A DNA stretch of 15,061 bases from Coemansia sp. RSA 1804 (Eukaryota; Kickxellomycota; Kickxellomycetes; Kickxellales; Kickxellaceae). Under the pieces are notes generated by a model. That model saw only the letters and a program-made list of their open reading frames with translations, ran no database searches and was not told where the DNA came from. A program made the translations under genes and the position numbers. The stretch is from contig JANBTH010000542.1 in assembly GCA_027578815.1 (NCBI GenBank), positions 1-15,061 of the forward strand. The letters run 5' to 3'. Below, piece by piece: positions 7,116-15,061 of this stretch. How positions within the stretch are numbered: position 1 is the first letter of the stretch; every line of letters starts with the position of its first letter.

Positions 7116-8021
7116 ATGTCAAATTGCCGTTTCTACGAATCAAAGCTCCCGGAGGTGGATGATGTTGTAATGGTGAGAATCGTCAGAATCGCCGAGGTCG
7201 GAGCGTACGTGGCGCTGGAGGAGTACAATGACACCGAGGGCGTGATTCTGATGAAGGAGCTGAGCAAGCGTCGCATCCGGTCGGTGCAGAAACTGGTGCG
7301 CATAGGAAGGCGCGAGGCGGCGGTGGTGCAGCGTGTGGATAAGGAGAAAAGCTACATTGATCTGTCCAAGAGCAAGGTGACGACCGAGGAAGCAGTGCAG
7401 TGCAACGACAAGTACCAAAAGTCCAAGATGGTGCACACTGTTATCACGCATGTGGCCAAGAAGGTAGGCATGGAGCCCGAGGCGCTGTACGAGAAGGTCG
7501 GATGGCCGCTGTACAGGAAGTATGGCCACGCATACGACGCCTTCAAGATGGCGGTTGCTGATCCTGAGGCGGTGTTTGGCGAGTTTGCGCTGGACAGGCC
7601 GCTGTATGACGAGCTGATGACCAACATATCGCGACGCCTGACGCCGCAGAAGGTCAAGCTGAGGGCTGATCTGGAGATCCAGTGCTACGGCCCCGAGGGC
7701 GTCGAGGCTGTCAGAAGAGCCATCAAGGCCGCCGAGAGCGTGTCGACCGAGGAGACGCCGATTAAGATTCGTCTGATAGCGCCGCCCACCTACGTCATGT
7801 CAACAACATCCTTGAATAAGACCGAGGACATTGAGCTGATGGAGCGCGCCATCGAAGCCGCCAAGAAGGCCATTGAGGCCGAGCAGGACGGCAAGCTTAC
7901 CGTTGTCATGAAGCCCAAGCTGGTCTCGGAGTACGACGAGAGGGAGCTGCAGGATCTGATGGAGCGTGCCGAGCGCGAAAACGCCGATGTGTCGGGCGAC
8001 GACTCGGAGGATCTCGAATAA
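7116..8021 (+). CDS. SUI2: Eukaryotic translation initiation factor 2 alpha subunit (eIF2 alpha), 301 aa
   Basis: This is the regulatory subunit of the eIF2 complex that brings initiator tRNA to the 40S ribosome. It matches the family along its whole length. The N-terminal block is CRFYESKLPEVDDVVMV, followed by an S1-type beta barrel (about 14-87), a helical domain with the HAYDAFK block, the RRLTPQKVKLRADLE motif, a C-terminal alpha/beta domain and an acidic tail. Ser50 in ELSKRRIRS is the site equivalent to the regulatory Ser51 phosphorylated by Gcn2-type kinases. Two departures surround it: the position equivalent to Ser48 is Lys47, and the docking motif usually written KGYID reads KSYID (78-82). 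The start is the ATG at 7116 (A at -3), which fits the family N-terminus. The frame runs up to a TTG at 7017, but that extension has no family similarity. There is no intron. Confidence 0.97.
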   Translation: MSNCRFYESKLPEVDDVVMVRIVRIAEVGAYVALEEYNDTEGVILMKELSKRRIRSVQKLVRIGRREAAVVQRVDKEKSYIDLSKSKVTTEEAVQCNDKYQKSKMVHTVITHVAKKVGMEPEALYEKVGWPLYRKYGHAYDAFKMAVADPEAVFGEFALDRPLYDELMTNISRRLTPQKVKLRADLEIQCYGPEGVEAVRRAIKAAESVSTEETPIKIRLIAPPTYVMSTTSLNKTEDIELMERAIEAAKKAIEAEQDGKLTVVMKPKLVSEYDERELQDLMERAERENADVSGDDSEDLE

Positions 8022-8022
8022 A
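8017..8022 (+). terminator. AATAAA overlapping the eIF2 alpha stop codon
   Basis: The TAA stop (8019-8021) sits inside AATAAA (8017-8022). If used as a polyadenylation signal it would give a 3' untranslated region of only some 15-30 bases. It may simply be a chance result of GAA TAA A. No other AATAAA is seen in the 270-bp convergent spacer to the next gene. Confidence 0.25.
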
Positions 8023-8291
8023 TGGAAAACACATGCGGGGACTTTGTTTGTTGCTAGTAAGAAGAAAGAGGCTTGCACGCTTCAGCGGTTAGGATTATCT
8101 GCTTCTTTTAATACTCTGTCATCAAAATACAAGAACAATCTAGCAAAGCAAAGCGGATCATTTTTGTTGAACTAGTCAGTTAAAGCTTTGTTGGCGTTCC
8201 CAGAGCAAGAGATTGGGGTTGGTCGACAGAATTACAAAGAAGAGAAGAGGCTGACAAAGAAAAAAAAGAAGAGATTGCAGGTATGGCAAGA

Positions 8292-10047
8292 TTAGGAGCT
8301 GTCTCCGTAGTACTTTGATATGCTGTTGGGATCAAGAACGGTGTCGGAGCTGGCCATAACAATGTATCCTCTGTTGGCAACCAGCCCTCTGGTCTTGAGA
8401 AAGACGCTGTAGTTGGCGACCCAGCGAGGACGCATAAAGTCCATTTTGTGGCCATGCCTGGGAACCTCGGTGGTGGGAAACTTTTCGTTGATTCTAAAGT
8501 CGGCAGCCAGCGTCTGGAACGCATCGTCAGGCAGCATGTCGGCGCTGTCGGAGTGCGTTCTGATGGAGATGCCGCGGCTGTGTGCATACTCACGGAGCTG
8601 GTCGTCCAACGGATCCGCCGCCGACGACGACAGTGCTGCGCTGGCCGGTGTGGGTGTGCTCTCTATAGCGTCCTGTGGCGGCGTCCCTGATTCCTCCCCT
8701 GGCGCTGCTGCTGCTGCTGCTGTCGTTGCCTCAACCGTACCTTCCTCGCCAACATGCACCTGCAGCATGTCGGGGACAATCCCTGACTTGTCGCACAAAC
8801 TCTCCAGCTGCGCGTGGTTAAGGTCGCAGAGCCCGATCTTGCCCACGTCGCCTGATGCGCGGAGCCGGCTAACTGTGCGCCATAGCTTGACGTATCTATC
8901 CATGCCTTGCTGGCCGCCGACACTGTCGCTATCCTCTGTCTGCTGTGCGTGGCTCACTGCTGCCGACAGAAGCGCCGAAGACGACTCTGCTGATGGCAAC
9001 TCAGCTGCCTGCTGGCTGCTTTGTCTCTCTTCCGCGATGATGGCTGGACTTGCCGCCATCGAAGAAGCTGCCGCTTCAGATACCGGTGACCCTGACTGCT
9101 TGCGGTGTGACTCGCTCTGGCTTCTTTCCTCCCTCCTTATCCGCATTCTCTCCCGGATCGACGAGGTCTCGGTGTCGCTGCTGAAGCTAGAGTCGCTTAT
9201 TGCGCGAATTTCCTCGGCCTCCGAAGCACCGCTGCTGTCGCCACCGTATTTGCCAGCGTTGCCCAGCGATATATCCGAAAACGACACAAACAGCTCGTCA
9301 ATCTTCACCGACCCCAGTTGCCGCTGAAGACATTCCATTGCCTGCCGCACATACACGTGTGATGGACGGTTGTATGTGTCTGCAGCGGCTGGTAGAATAA
9401 AAAGCTTGACTACAAGTGCATGATATAAGCGCGAAGGTGAATAGACAAGTGAATTGGATGAGTGAGCGAGTGAGTGAGTGAGAAATGCTTGGTTTAAAAT
9501 ATCTTCCTTTTTCCCTGTGGCAGGAATCAGAAAACGTAATAGCAAAGTCTCAGTCAATGATGTAATTGAACATGAAATGAAAAAAGAAACAATCTGCCAC
9601 GAGGCTTTTCCTCATCCCCCCTTTTTGTAATCGTGTCCAAGGGTAGAAAAGAAAGCAGCAAGGAATGTCCACCATTTCCATTTTTTCAGATACTGGAAAC
9701 ATACACAGCTATACAACATCTTTCAAATAATTGAATAAAGCAGTGGATCAATGGGGAGTCTTACCTGATAGCACGTAGTTCTTGTATCCCTTGACTACAA
9801 TGTGGTTGCGAGAGTTGTACGGATCAATTATCTCCAGCATGTTGAGTTCTGGATTAAACCTGAATGACGTGTATATCACCAGCGCTGTGTTAAGCGTGTC
9901 TGCAAGTGAGCTGACCAGCTCTTTTGCGCTCTCAACCGCTGTTGTGTTGCGTGCTGCATCCGACGTCATCAGATTATCGGTGTAAACAATCACCTTGCGA
10001 GGCGTCGTTGGAACCTTTTCGGTTATTTGCTGTTTTCTCCGTGGCAT
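8292..10047 (-). CDS. GCLM: Glutamate-cysteine ligase regulatory (modifier) subunit, two exons, 466 aa
   Basis: Exon 1 is 10047-9765 and exon 2 is 9409-8292. Together they give 1,401 bases in frame. The protein resembles the aldo-keto-reductase-like modifier subunit that binds the catalytic subunit of glutamate-cysteine ligase and tunes the first step of glutathione synthesis in the cytosol. Recognisable blocks are VKLFIL across the splice junction (residues 95-100), an IGLCDLNHAQLESL stretch (about 286-299), REYAHSRGISIRTHSDS (about 367-383) and the C-terminal WVANYSVFLKTRG with GYIVMAS. It is much longer than the animal protein (about 274 aa) because of two low-complexity insertions: Ser/Glu/Arg-rich at about 145-265 and Ala/Pro/Ser-rich at about 316-362, the latter with a six-alanine run from a GCN repeat. 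The ATG is preceded by a TATA-like stretch about 55 bases upstream. It is transcribed convergently with eIF2 alpha. Confidence 0.9.
9410..9764 (-). other. Intron of the glutamate-cysteine ligase modifier gene
   Basis: The 355-bp intron begins with GTAAGA after TCAG (donor at 9764) and ends with TTGTAG (AG at 9411-9410). It interrupts a codon after its first base, and joining restores the conserved VKLFI block, which is strong support. A short GAGT tandem tract (plus-strand 9460-9482) lies within it. The open frame continuing from exon 2 into the intron up to 9557 is not coding. Confidence 0.9.
9460..9482 (+). repeat. GAGT tetranucleotide microsatellite in the intron
   Basis: About six imperfect GAGT units (one GAGC variant) lie inside the intron. 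It could vary in length between strains. No function is implied. Confidence 0.6.
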
Positions 10048-11218
10048 TATGCAGACAATAGTTTTAAAGCTGTTTTTGGTTATGTGAATGCCCTTCCAAT
10101 AAATATACTATAAGCCTGTGTTGTGTGGTTTCAGATATAAGCACTGGTATGAATTCAGCCTGTGGAATTTGTTTTCTTCGTCTTGTTCTCCTTTCTGGAA
10201 TGCAACAGTCAATGCAGGAAAATAAAAGCAAAGCAATAAAAGTAGAAGGCTCTTAAAGCGAGTATGATAGAGAAATCTTAAAGAGAATGGAAAAGTGCAG
10301 AGGAAGAGTTCCAAGGAAAGCAAGAGCCATTATTTATTCAACAGAACCAAAGAAAATGTCAGAATAAACAAAAACCTGCCAACCATAAAAATAAGGGGGG
10401 GAAGACAAATAAAAAAGCTTCATGGGCGGAAACTTTGCAGCCATCCTTTTTTCGTGCACTTTTTTTCGTGCGTCTCTCTGGGGGCTTGGTTTTAGGATTG
10501 GCTGTCCTCCCAATTCCTTCTTTTAGTTTGATTTGCTGCTCTACCCACCTTTTCTTCTCTTTTTTCCGGCGGAGAAGCTAGAAAAGAAAGTGTTTTTTTA
10601 AAATTGAAACGCCAGAGACAAGAAAGAGTAGACAAAGGAATAGCAACAGATGGAAGCACACGCACCAGACACCAGACCTGCCGTCCTTTTCCTGCTGCAT
10701 CTATTCCATCGCATTATTCAATTTATCCCAAGGCCACGAGAACAGCAGAATAATGTCTTCAGATGTGCGTCTCTCCCCCTGCAATTTCCATTTCTTTTGT
10801 TCGCCGACTAACAAGCAGGAAAGAGAGAATAGAACAAAATAAATAACTAAATAAAGGCAAGTGCGCCTCTTGTTTCTTTCTACATTCCAAGCGATCTCAC
10901 CGACTCTGCTAAAAAACCATGACCAGATGACAAAACTCCCTTTTGCCTCTTCCCTTGCTTAGCATTTGCTTTACCTCTCTTGTTTGCTGCAGAGTGAAAT
11001 TCGATCTACCTTTTTTTCTGATTCAATAATGATTTTCCTTCTCTTTGCTTCCGCTTTTCCCCCTTGCATATGGGGCTTCTTGATTTACTATACGCATCCT
11101 CCCCCTTTATTTCCTTATCGGGGCGCAAAGGATAGCGAGTGCAAAGGGGGGTTGGAGCTAAAAATAAACGCTTTGCTTCTGGTTTCCTTTGCGCATCTGA
11201 AAGAGATATTTATGTTTT

Positions 11219-11252
11219 TCTATCGCCTCAGTCATGAAGATAGAGAGGCGAT
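11219..11252. repeat. Two mutually exclusive hairpins
   Basis: ATCGCCTC (11222-11229) pairs perfectly with GAGGCGAT (11245-11252). TCTATC (11219-11224), which overlaps the first arm, pairs perfectly with GATAGA (11239-11244). Only one of the two can form. The element lies about 500 bases beyond the G alpha stop codon. Its role is unknown. Confidence 0.3.
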
Positions 11253-11542
11253 GAAATGAAGAATCTTGTCAATGAGAAACGCAGAATATACACAATTCGT
11301 GTATTAGAAATGCACTTGTGCAGAGATTGAAGCACAACCAGCGTTGCGCAATTGCAAGATAAAAAAAGAAAAAGAAAAATTGGAAGAGAAACACGAATAT
11401 CAGAAGACCATGCGGGACTATTGTAATACATACATGTCAACAAAATAACAAAAAATGAAACATCAATTATATGCGCAAGCGTCGTTGTGCTTAAGAAAGT
11501 GACAAGGGGAAATGTGCCATTTTCCAGTCTCTCCAAATAATC

Positions 11543-11548
11543 TTTATT
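11543..11548 (-). terminator. Candidate polyadenylation signal of the G alpha gene
   Basis: The minus strand reads AATAAA here, about 205 bases past the G alpha stop codon. It is the first canonical hexamer I noticed downstream. Plausible, but unsupported by any transcript evidence. Confidence 0.35.
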
Positions 11549-11752
11549 CGTAATATATGACAAGTGTGACGCGATAAACGCCTGTTCCAATGCCAATCAT
11601 TCCTTTCTTACATGTATGTTTGTAGCAAAGAAAAATAAGTGTTGGGATAACACAGTGATGCAAATTAAATACGAAAGCAACCTGAACACCAAAAGATGCT
11701 CAAGCAAAAGAGAAATAGAAAAAAGTGGAAACAAGAAAGATAGAATTTGGTT

Positions 11753-12814
11753 TCAGAGCAATCCACAGTCACGCAAATTCATTTGGATGATAATGTCGTT
11801 GACCGCAGCCATGACGAATCTGATCTGTGTGGTATCGGTAGCGCAAGTAAAGTGGGTGTATATCTGCTTTGCATCCGACTGGTTGAGCGACACAAAACGC
11901 TTGAGGATGTACTCTGAGGCAGCGTCGATATCGTTTCCGCCCTCAAAGTCAGGGAAGTACTTTTTCATGGGCGAATGCGGCAGCTTCTCGCGGAAAATGT
12001 CCATTTTGTTCAGGAACAGGATGATCGAGGTCTTGACAAACCACCGCGAGTTGCAGATGGAGTCAAACAGCGTCAGCGCCTCCTGCATGCGGTTGACGGT
12101 GTCGTCCTCGATCAGCACCTGGTCGTACTCGGATATGGCCACCAGGAACAGAATGGCGGTGACATTTTCAAAGCAGTGGATCCACTTTTTGCGCTCCGAG
12201 CGCTGGCCACCAACATCCAGCATGCGGTACGTCAGCTCGCCCACTCTGAAGATAGTCTCGTTAATGCCTGTCGTCTTGACACGCGACCGCAGCACATCCT
12301 GGTCGGTAGGCAAGTATCCGTCCTGGCAGATGCGGCCGATTGAATCAAAGTAGTATGACGCGGAGTCGTTGAGCTGGAACTCGTTGGACCGCTTGAAGCA
12401 GTCACGCACGCCCTCGTCGGTCCACAGCGCCTTGACTGCGCTGGAAACCTCAGCCGGCAGGTTTTCTGCTTCAATCTGGCTCGGCATATTCATGATGACG
12501 CTGGCGTGTGTCTGGTTCTCGCCGAGCTGCAGCGTGATGTGCAGCGCCTCCATTGCCTCCAGCAGCACCCGCATCGACTGGATTGTGTTTGAGAATATCA
12601 CCTCCTTGAACGACTCCCGCTCCTCCTGGCTGTACCCGCCGTCGTGGATCAGCTTCATCTGCTTGATGATTGTGCTCTTTCCCGACTCGCCGGCGCCAAG
12701 AAGAAGCATCTTCACTTCGTTGCGCAAATTCATGCGCTCCTTGCGCAGCTGGCTGTCAATCTCATCGTTGTTGCGCTTCTCCTCCAGAATCTCTTTGCTC
12801 GCTCCGCAGCCCAT
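11753..12814 (-). CDS. Heterotrimeric G protein alpha subunit, group I type, 353 aa
   Basis: The GTP-binding subunit couples seven-helix receptors to downstream effectors at the plasma membrane. All G motifs are intact: GAGESGKS (40-47), the switch I region with Arg178 and Thr181/182 in RSRVKTTG, DVGGQ with catalytic Gln204, NKMD (269-272) and TCAT (323-326). The N-terminus MGCGAS predicts myristoylation at Gly2 and palmitoylation at Cys3. The C-terminus ends DCGLL, with Cys350 at the fourth position from the end as in Gi-like proteins sensitive to pertussis toxin. The length of 353 is exactly that of fungal group I members such as GNA-1. The ATG has A at -3 and G at +4. No intron interrupts the gene. 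A CCAAT box (12901-12897, minus) lies 83 bases upstream. In fungi this group controls mating, growth and cAMP or MAP-kinase signalling. Which paralogue this is cannot be decided here. Confidence 0.97.
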   Translation of the reverse strand: MGCGASKEILEEKRNNDEIDSQLRKERMNLRNEVKMLLLGAGESGKSTIIKQMKLIHDGGYSQEERESFKEVIFSNTIQSMRVLLEAMEALHITLQLGENQTHASVIMNMPSQIEAENLPAEVSSAVKALWTDEGVRDCFKRSNEFQLNDSASYYFDSIGRICQDGYLPTDQDVLRSRVKTTGINETIFRVGELTYRMLDVGGQRSERKKWIHCFENVTAILFLVAISEYDQVLIEDDTVNRMQEALTLFDSICNSRWFVKTSIILFLNKMDIFREKLPHSPMKKYFPDFEGGNDIDAASEYILKRFVSLNQSDAKQIYTHFTCATDTTQIRFVMAAVNDIIIQMNLRDCGLL

Positions 12815-12896
12815 TTTGTCTTATTATCGTTTCAATGTGCTGCTAAAGAATATTATTTCTGCTATCTACAAGATGCGTCCGACAGAGGGTTTAAAT

Positions 12897-12901
12897 ATTG
12901 G
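12897..12901 (-). promoter_or_regulatory. CCAAT box upstream of the G alpha gene
   Basis: CCAAT reads on the minus strand, 83 bases before the ATG and just upstream of an AT-rich ATATTTAAA stretch. This fits a core promoter for the G alpha gene, but the motif is short. Confidence 0.3.
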
Positions 12902-13038
12902 TTAGATGTCTGATAAGGTTAAAAAGTAGTGGTAGGCTATACATGGATCCTCAGGCTAATTTACAATGTGATAATGGATGAGGCTATAGAAGAAAAGAAA
13001 AAGAAAACCATTCAGAAAGACCTTTGAATAGAAAAAAG

Positions 13039-13047
13039 TATAAAAGG
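13039..13047 (+). promoter_or_regulatory. Strong TATA box match on the plus strand
   Basis: TATAAAAGG matches the TATA consensus well and stands 84 bases before an ATG at 13123 in good context. The spacing would suit a transcription start near 13070. No recognisable gene follows, so the site may be fortuitous. Confidence 0.3.
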
Positions 13048-13122
13048 CACCTTGCTGGTTTTATATCCTTTAGCCAAAGTCAAGCAATATAAGGCTTCAA
13101 AGCTCTAGTAGGAAGAAAAACA

Positions 13123-13230
13123 ATGAGTGTTGAACACTGGAATGCACAACCAGCCTTCCCTTCTGATAAGATGGAAAACAGCACGAGTGTGGCGGGCTCC
13201 CAAAAGAAAGGTGTTAATCTTCTGTGCTAA
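13123..13230 (+). CDS. 35-codon hypothetical ORF, very doubtful
   Basis: ATG in the context AAACA-ATGAG starts a 35-codon frame ending with Cys-stop at 13230. The peptide is hydrophilic with no signal sequence. It is notable only for its place downstream of the TATA match at 13039, divergent from the G alpha gene. It could be a first exon, a small ORF or chance. The terminal cysteine is not a CaaX box, so a farnesylated pheromone precursor is not supported. Confidence 0.12.
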   Translation: MSVEHWNAQPAFPSDKMENSTSVAGSQKKGVNLLC

Positions 13231-14492
13231 GCCAAACAAGACGCGACAAAAGGAATCAATCAGTGTGTGCGAGCTCTTTCACAATAAAAGAAAGACTAAT
13301 GAAAGCAAGAAGTATTGCGGAATTCAAACAACCACATCTCCTCCCAGTCATATGGCATATAATTGAGTGGCTGAGTGGCTGAAAAAGCACACTGTAAACA
13401 AAGAAAGTGATTGGAGTTTGCATTTTTAGCTCATGGATGCTGGATTATACAACACTGACCAAAGAGCAGGAAAAAGTGGAGGGGTGTTTTCTGGATGTGT
13501 ATCCAAGCAGAATTGCAGGGGGAAGAACATCTGCACCGTATATATGTTACATGGCATCATATTCTAGGCACACAGCACGCCACACCAACAAACAGCAAGC
13601 AACATGAATAAGAAATTTAACACGGCAGATGCGAAAAGCCTAATATAGCTATTATCGCAGCTAAGAGGAGGAACAAGCATGTCGTCCTTAAGACAGCATC
13701 CCCAACATAAAGCCTCCAAGCCCAGAGGGTCTCACAACAAGAAGCCGATCTAATTGGATAGAGACCACGGATCCACAGATATCCATTCCTCTGTTTATCT
13801 CTAGTGCAACAAGGCTGTGCCGGCCTACATGAGCCGTCCATTCACCCGACGACGACGAAAAAGTCCATAAGGAATAACAGCCGTTTGAAGGGATTTGGTG
13901 CTGAGAAGAAAGGAAAAGAAATGATGATGTGGGCATAAGGAACGATGGATGGAATGGCTGCTGCTGCTAGATTGCCAGATGCAAAAACGTGTAATTGTTG
14001 CTGCCGTGTGCAGGACATTCAGATCCGTGTACGCTCGCATAAAGCAGCGAGCAAACAACCCAGAATAAAAACACAGCGCTGGTATTGTTTTGCAATACAT
14101 CAGGAAATGCAACCACAATTCAAGATCAATAAAGCAACTCATTCAAACGCTGACTTCAATAAGCTAGAGCGTCCTGCTCTGCGTGCGATTAGAACCGCCA
14201 TAAACAGAGCTATTGTTTGCTAACAGACACACATGGAAACAACACCTCCCCTTTCTTTCTTAATTCCTGACTAGCAAGCGCTGTTTCCAATTGTAGAACC
14301 GGTGGCTTACGTAGAAAGGCAGGCCTCAAAGCAGTGCAAAGCCACTTTCGCCATCCAGGCTAGCGCTTGCTTATGCTTCTCTCCAACAAGGATCAAAGCA
14401 AGGTAGTTTTTTTGCGTGTGCTTTGTGGATGTATAGCGATGTAGCTTGCATCTGCAGGTAAGAAGCAATGCCTCCTTCTCTTTCTCTCTTGC

Positions 14493-14612
14493 TCAATTGT
14501 CCTCAGCAAGCACTTTCCGCTTATAATAGGCGGTAGCATAAAGAAAGCAGCAAACGCAGCAAATAATTACAGCGTAATAATCGGCGGCATCTCTCCCTCC
14601 CCAAATAACCAT
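14493..14612 (-). CDS. 39-codon possible single-pass membrane microprotein, doubtful
   Basis: From ATG 14612 (A at -3, G at +4) the frame encodes a short N-terminus, one hydrophobic segment rich in cysteine (about residues 13-30) and a basic then acidic tail (KRKVLAEDN). The layout resembles small single-pass membrane proteins, but I recognise no family. The same frame extends upstream to an earlier ATG at 14762 and to a non-ATG start at 14909, which weakens the choice of start. A chance frame is quite possible. Confidence 0.15.
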   Translation of the reverse strand: MVIWGGRDAADYYAVIICCVCCFLYATAYYKRKVLAEDN

Positions 14613-14946
14613 TTTGGTGTTTAGGCAGACGTGTTGCAACGCTGGCACACACAAGATGGAGCAGCATGAGAAAACAGAGGGATATATGAAGAGGCTTTGA
14701 AACAGATTTGCATGCAGCTCTAGCACCGCCTTGCCCAAAAAAGAAAACAAAAAAGAACACATAGATTTTTTCTCAGACACAACTTGCCAAGCGGCGGTGT
14801 ATCGTTGGAACAGTACAGCAAGAACCCCCAAGGAAAAAGATGCAAAGCCAGTATGTGTTGAAGAACTACGCGCAATCAGCACACAGGACTGTGAATTTGT
14901 CGAATTCACAAAGATAAAACTAGTTGCGCCCTTGGCTAGAACTCAC

Positions 14947-15061
14947 CTGCTTAGAGCACCGTAGAATATGTCTGTAGACGCTCAATGTTTGAAAACGCTG
15001 TTTAAAAGCTGTTGGCGTCCTGGTTACAAGTATACGGCGCAAGTGAAAAAGAATAAACGGA
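14947..15061 (-). CDS. Possible first exon of a LYR-motif (LYRM2-like) mitochondrial protein, partial
   Basis: On the minus strand an open frame runs from the window edge (15061) to a splice donor, AAGCAG followed by GTGAGT, at 14946. Its 38 codons have no acidic residue, are rich in Arg and hydroxylated residues as in a mitochondrial presequence, and end TLSVYRHILRCSKQ. This resembles the LYR signature (Leu/Val-Tyr-Arg, then a hydrophobic-basic helix) of small accessory factors for mitochondrial complexes. The preceding TPTAFKQRF is laid out like the LYRM2 N-terminus. The start codon lies outside the window and I could not find a matching second exon to the left. A competing plus-strand frame starts at ATG 14968 and is also open to the edge. 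Confidence 0.35.

Larger units (their letters stand above)
10048..11752. other. Gene-free spacer between the modifier-subunit start and the G alpha stop
   Basis: This 1.7-kb stretch contains no convincing gene. It should hold the modifier-subunit promoter (TATA-like sequence at about 10097-10113 on the minus strand) and the 3' end of the G alpha transcript. The plus-strand frame 10966-11259 and the minus-strand frames 10108-10323 and 11228-11596 are hydrophobic, have non-ATG starts as given, and lie in pyrimidine-rich DNA. A pair of competing short hairpins lies at 11219-11252. Confidence 0.5.
12815..14946. other. Long upstream region of the G alpha gene, with only doubtful small ORFs
   Basis: The 2.1-kb stretch has no recognisable conserved gene. 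It contains a minus-strand CCAAT box (12901-12897) near the G alpha start, a plus-strand TATAAAAGG (13039-13047), an 18-bp tandem of an eight-base unit (about 13366-13383) and several short frames of uncertain status. A good-looking splice donor (CAG then GTAAGA) occurs at 14455-14463 on the plus strand without a convincing exon before it. Confidence 0.5.

Noticed and set aside
8413..9327. 304-codon plus-strand frame
   Set aside because: Antisense shadow of exon 2 of the modifier-subunit gene, reading its Ser/Ala-rich insertions backwards.
9410..9557. Start of the modifier subunit at 9557
   Set aside because: This part lies in the intron. Splicing from 9764 to 9410 joins two conserved parts in phase, and the true ATG is at 10047.
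11228..11596. 122-codon minus-strand frame downstream of the G alpha gene
   Set aside because: Starts at TTG, no domain is recognisable, and it lies where the 3' region of the G alpha transcript is expected.
11616..12353. 245-codon plus-strand frame, and 12369-12905
   Set aside because: Both are antisense to the G alpha gene and carry no family features.
13123..13230. Peptide pheromone precursor next to the G alpha gene
   Set aside because: The frame ends in Cys-stop, not in a CaaX box, and there is no processing-site pattern.
13945..14223. 92-codon plus-strand frame with an ATG start
   Set aside because: Mixed, unpatterned composition, overlapped by an opposite-strand frame, with no promoter or family resemblance. 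Not enough to call a gene.
14455..14463. Strong plus-strand splice donor
   Set aside because: Only a very short open frame precedes it and no acceptor or partner exon is evident. Isolated donor matches occur by chance.

Overview
The window looks like nuclear DNA from a fungus, probably a non-Dikarya (early-diverging) lineage. The order cannot be fixed from sequence alone. The reasons are a group-I-type G protein alpha subunit, a Pex30/Pex24-type DysF peroxin, compact genes (only one intron is demonstrable inside a complete gene), GT-AG splice signals, and a sharp contrast between GC-rich coding DNA and AT-rich, pyrimidine- or purine-tract-rich spacers.

Positions 1-4183 are AT-rich and hold no recognisable conserved gene. 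They contain a 107-bp direct repeat (502-608 and 2264-2370) with an identical 63-bp core, several strong inverted repeats, small GC-richer islets, and two short ORFs (1189-1391 and 3578-3772) with A/T-ending codons unlike the confident genes. I read this as a decayed repeat or mobile-element-like tract.

Positions 4184-10047 hold three well supported genes. A minus-strand membrane protein (4184-6403) joins an N-terminal C1 zinc finger to a Pex30-like reticulon/DysF architecture. It shares a 712-bp divergent spacer with the gene for translation initiation factor eIF2 alpha (7116-8021, plus). That gene converges on a two-exon gene for the regulatory (modifier) subunit of glutamate-cysteine ligase (exons 10047-9765 and 9409-8292, minus).

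Positions 10048-11752 are a gene-free spacer. An uninterrupted G alpha gene lies at 11753-12814 (minus). Its upstream region (12815-14946) is long and carries only doubtful small ORFs and a good plus-strand TATA box. At the right edge, the minus strand reads as the first exon of a possible LYR-motif mitochondrial protein, ending in a strong splice donor at 14946.

The confident genes are housekeeping or signalling: ER/peroxisome membrane shaping with a lipid-sensing-type finger, translation initiation, glutathione synthesis control, and heterotrimeric G protein signalling. Nothing suggests an operon or a biosynthetic cluster. The most unusual items are the C1-peroxin fusion, the altered kinase-docking motif in eIF2 alpha, and the repeat-bounded AT-rich segment on the left.
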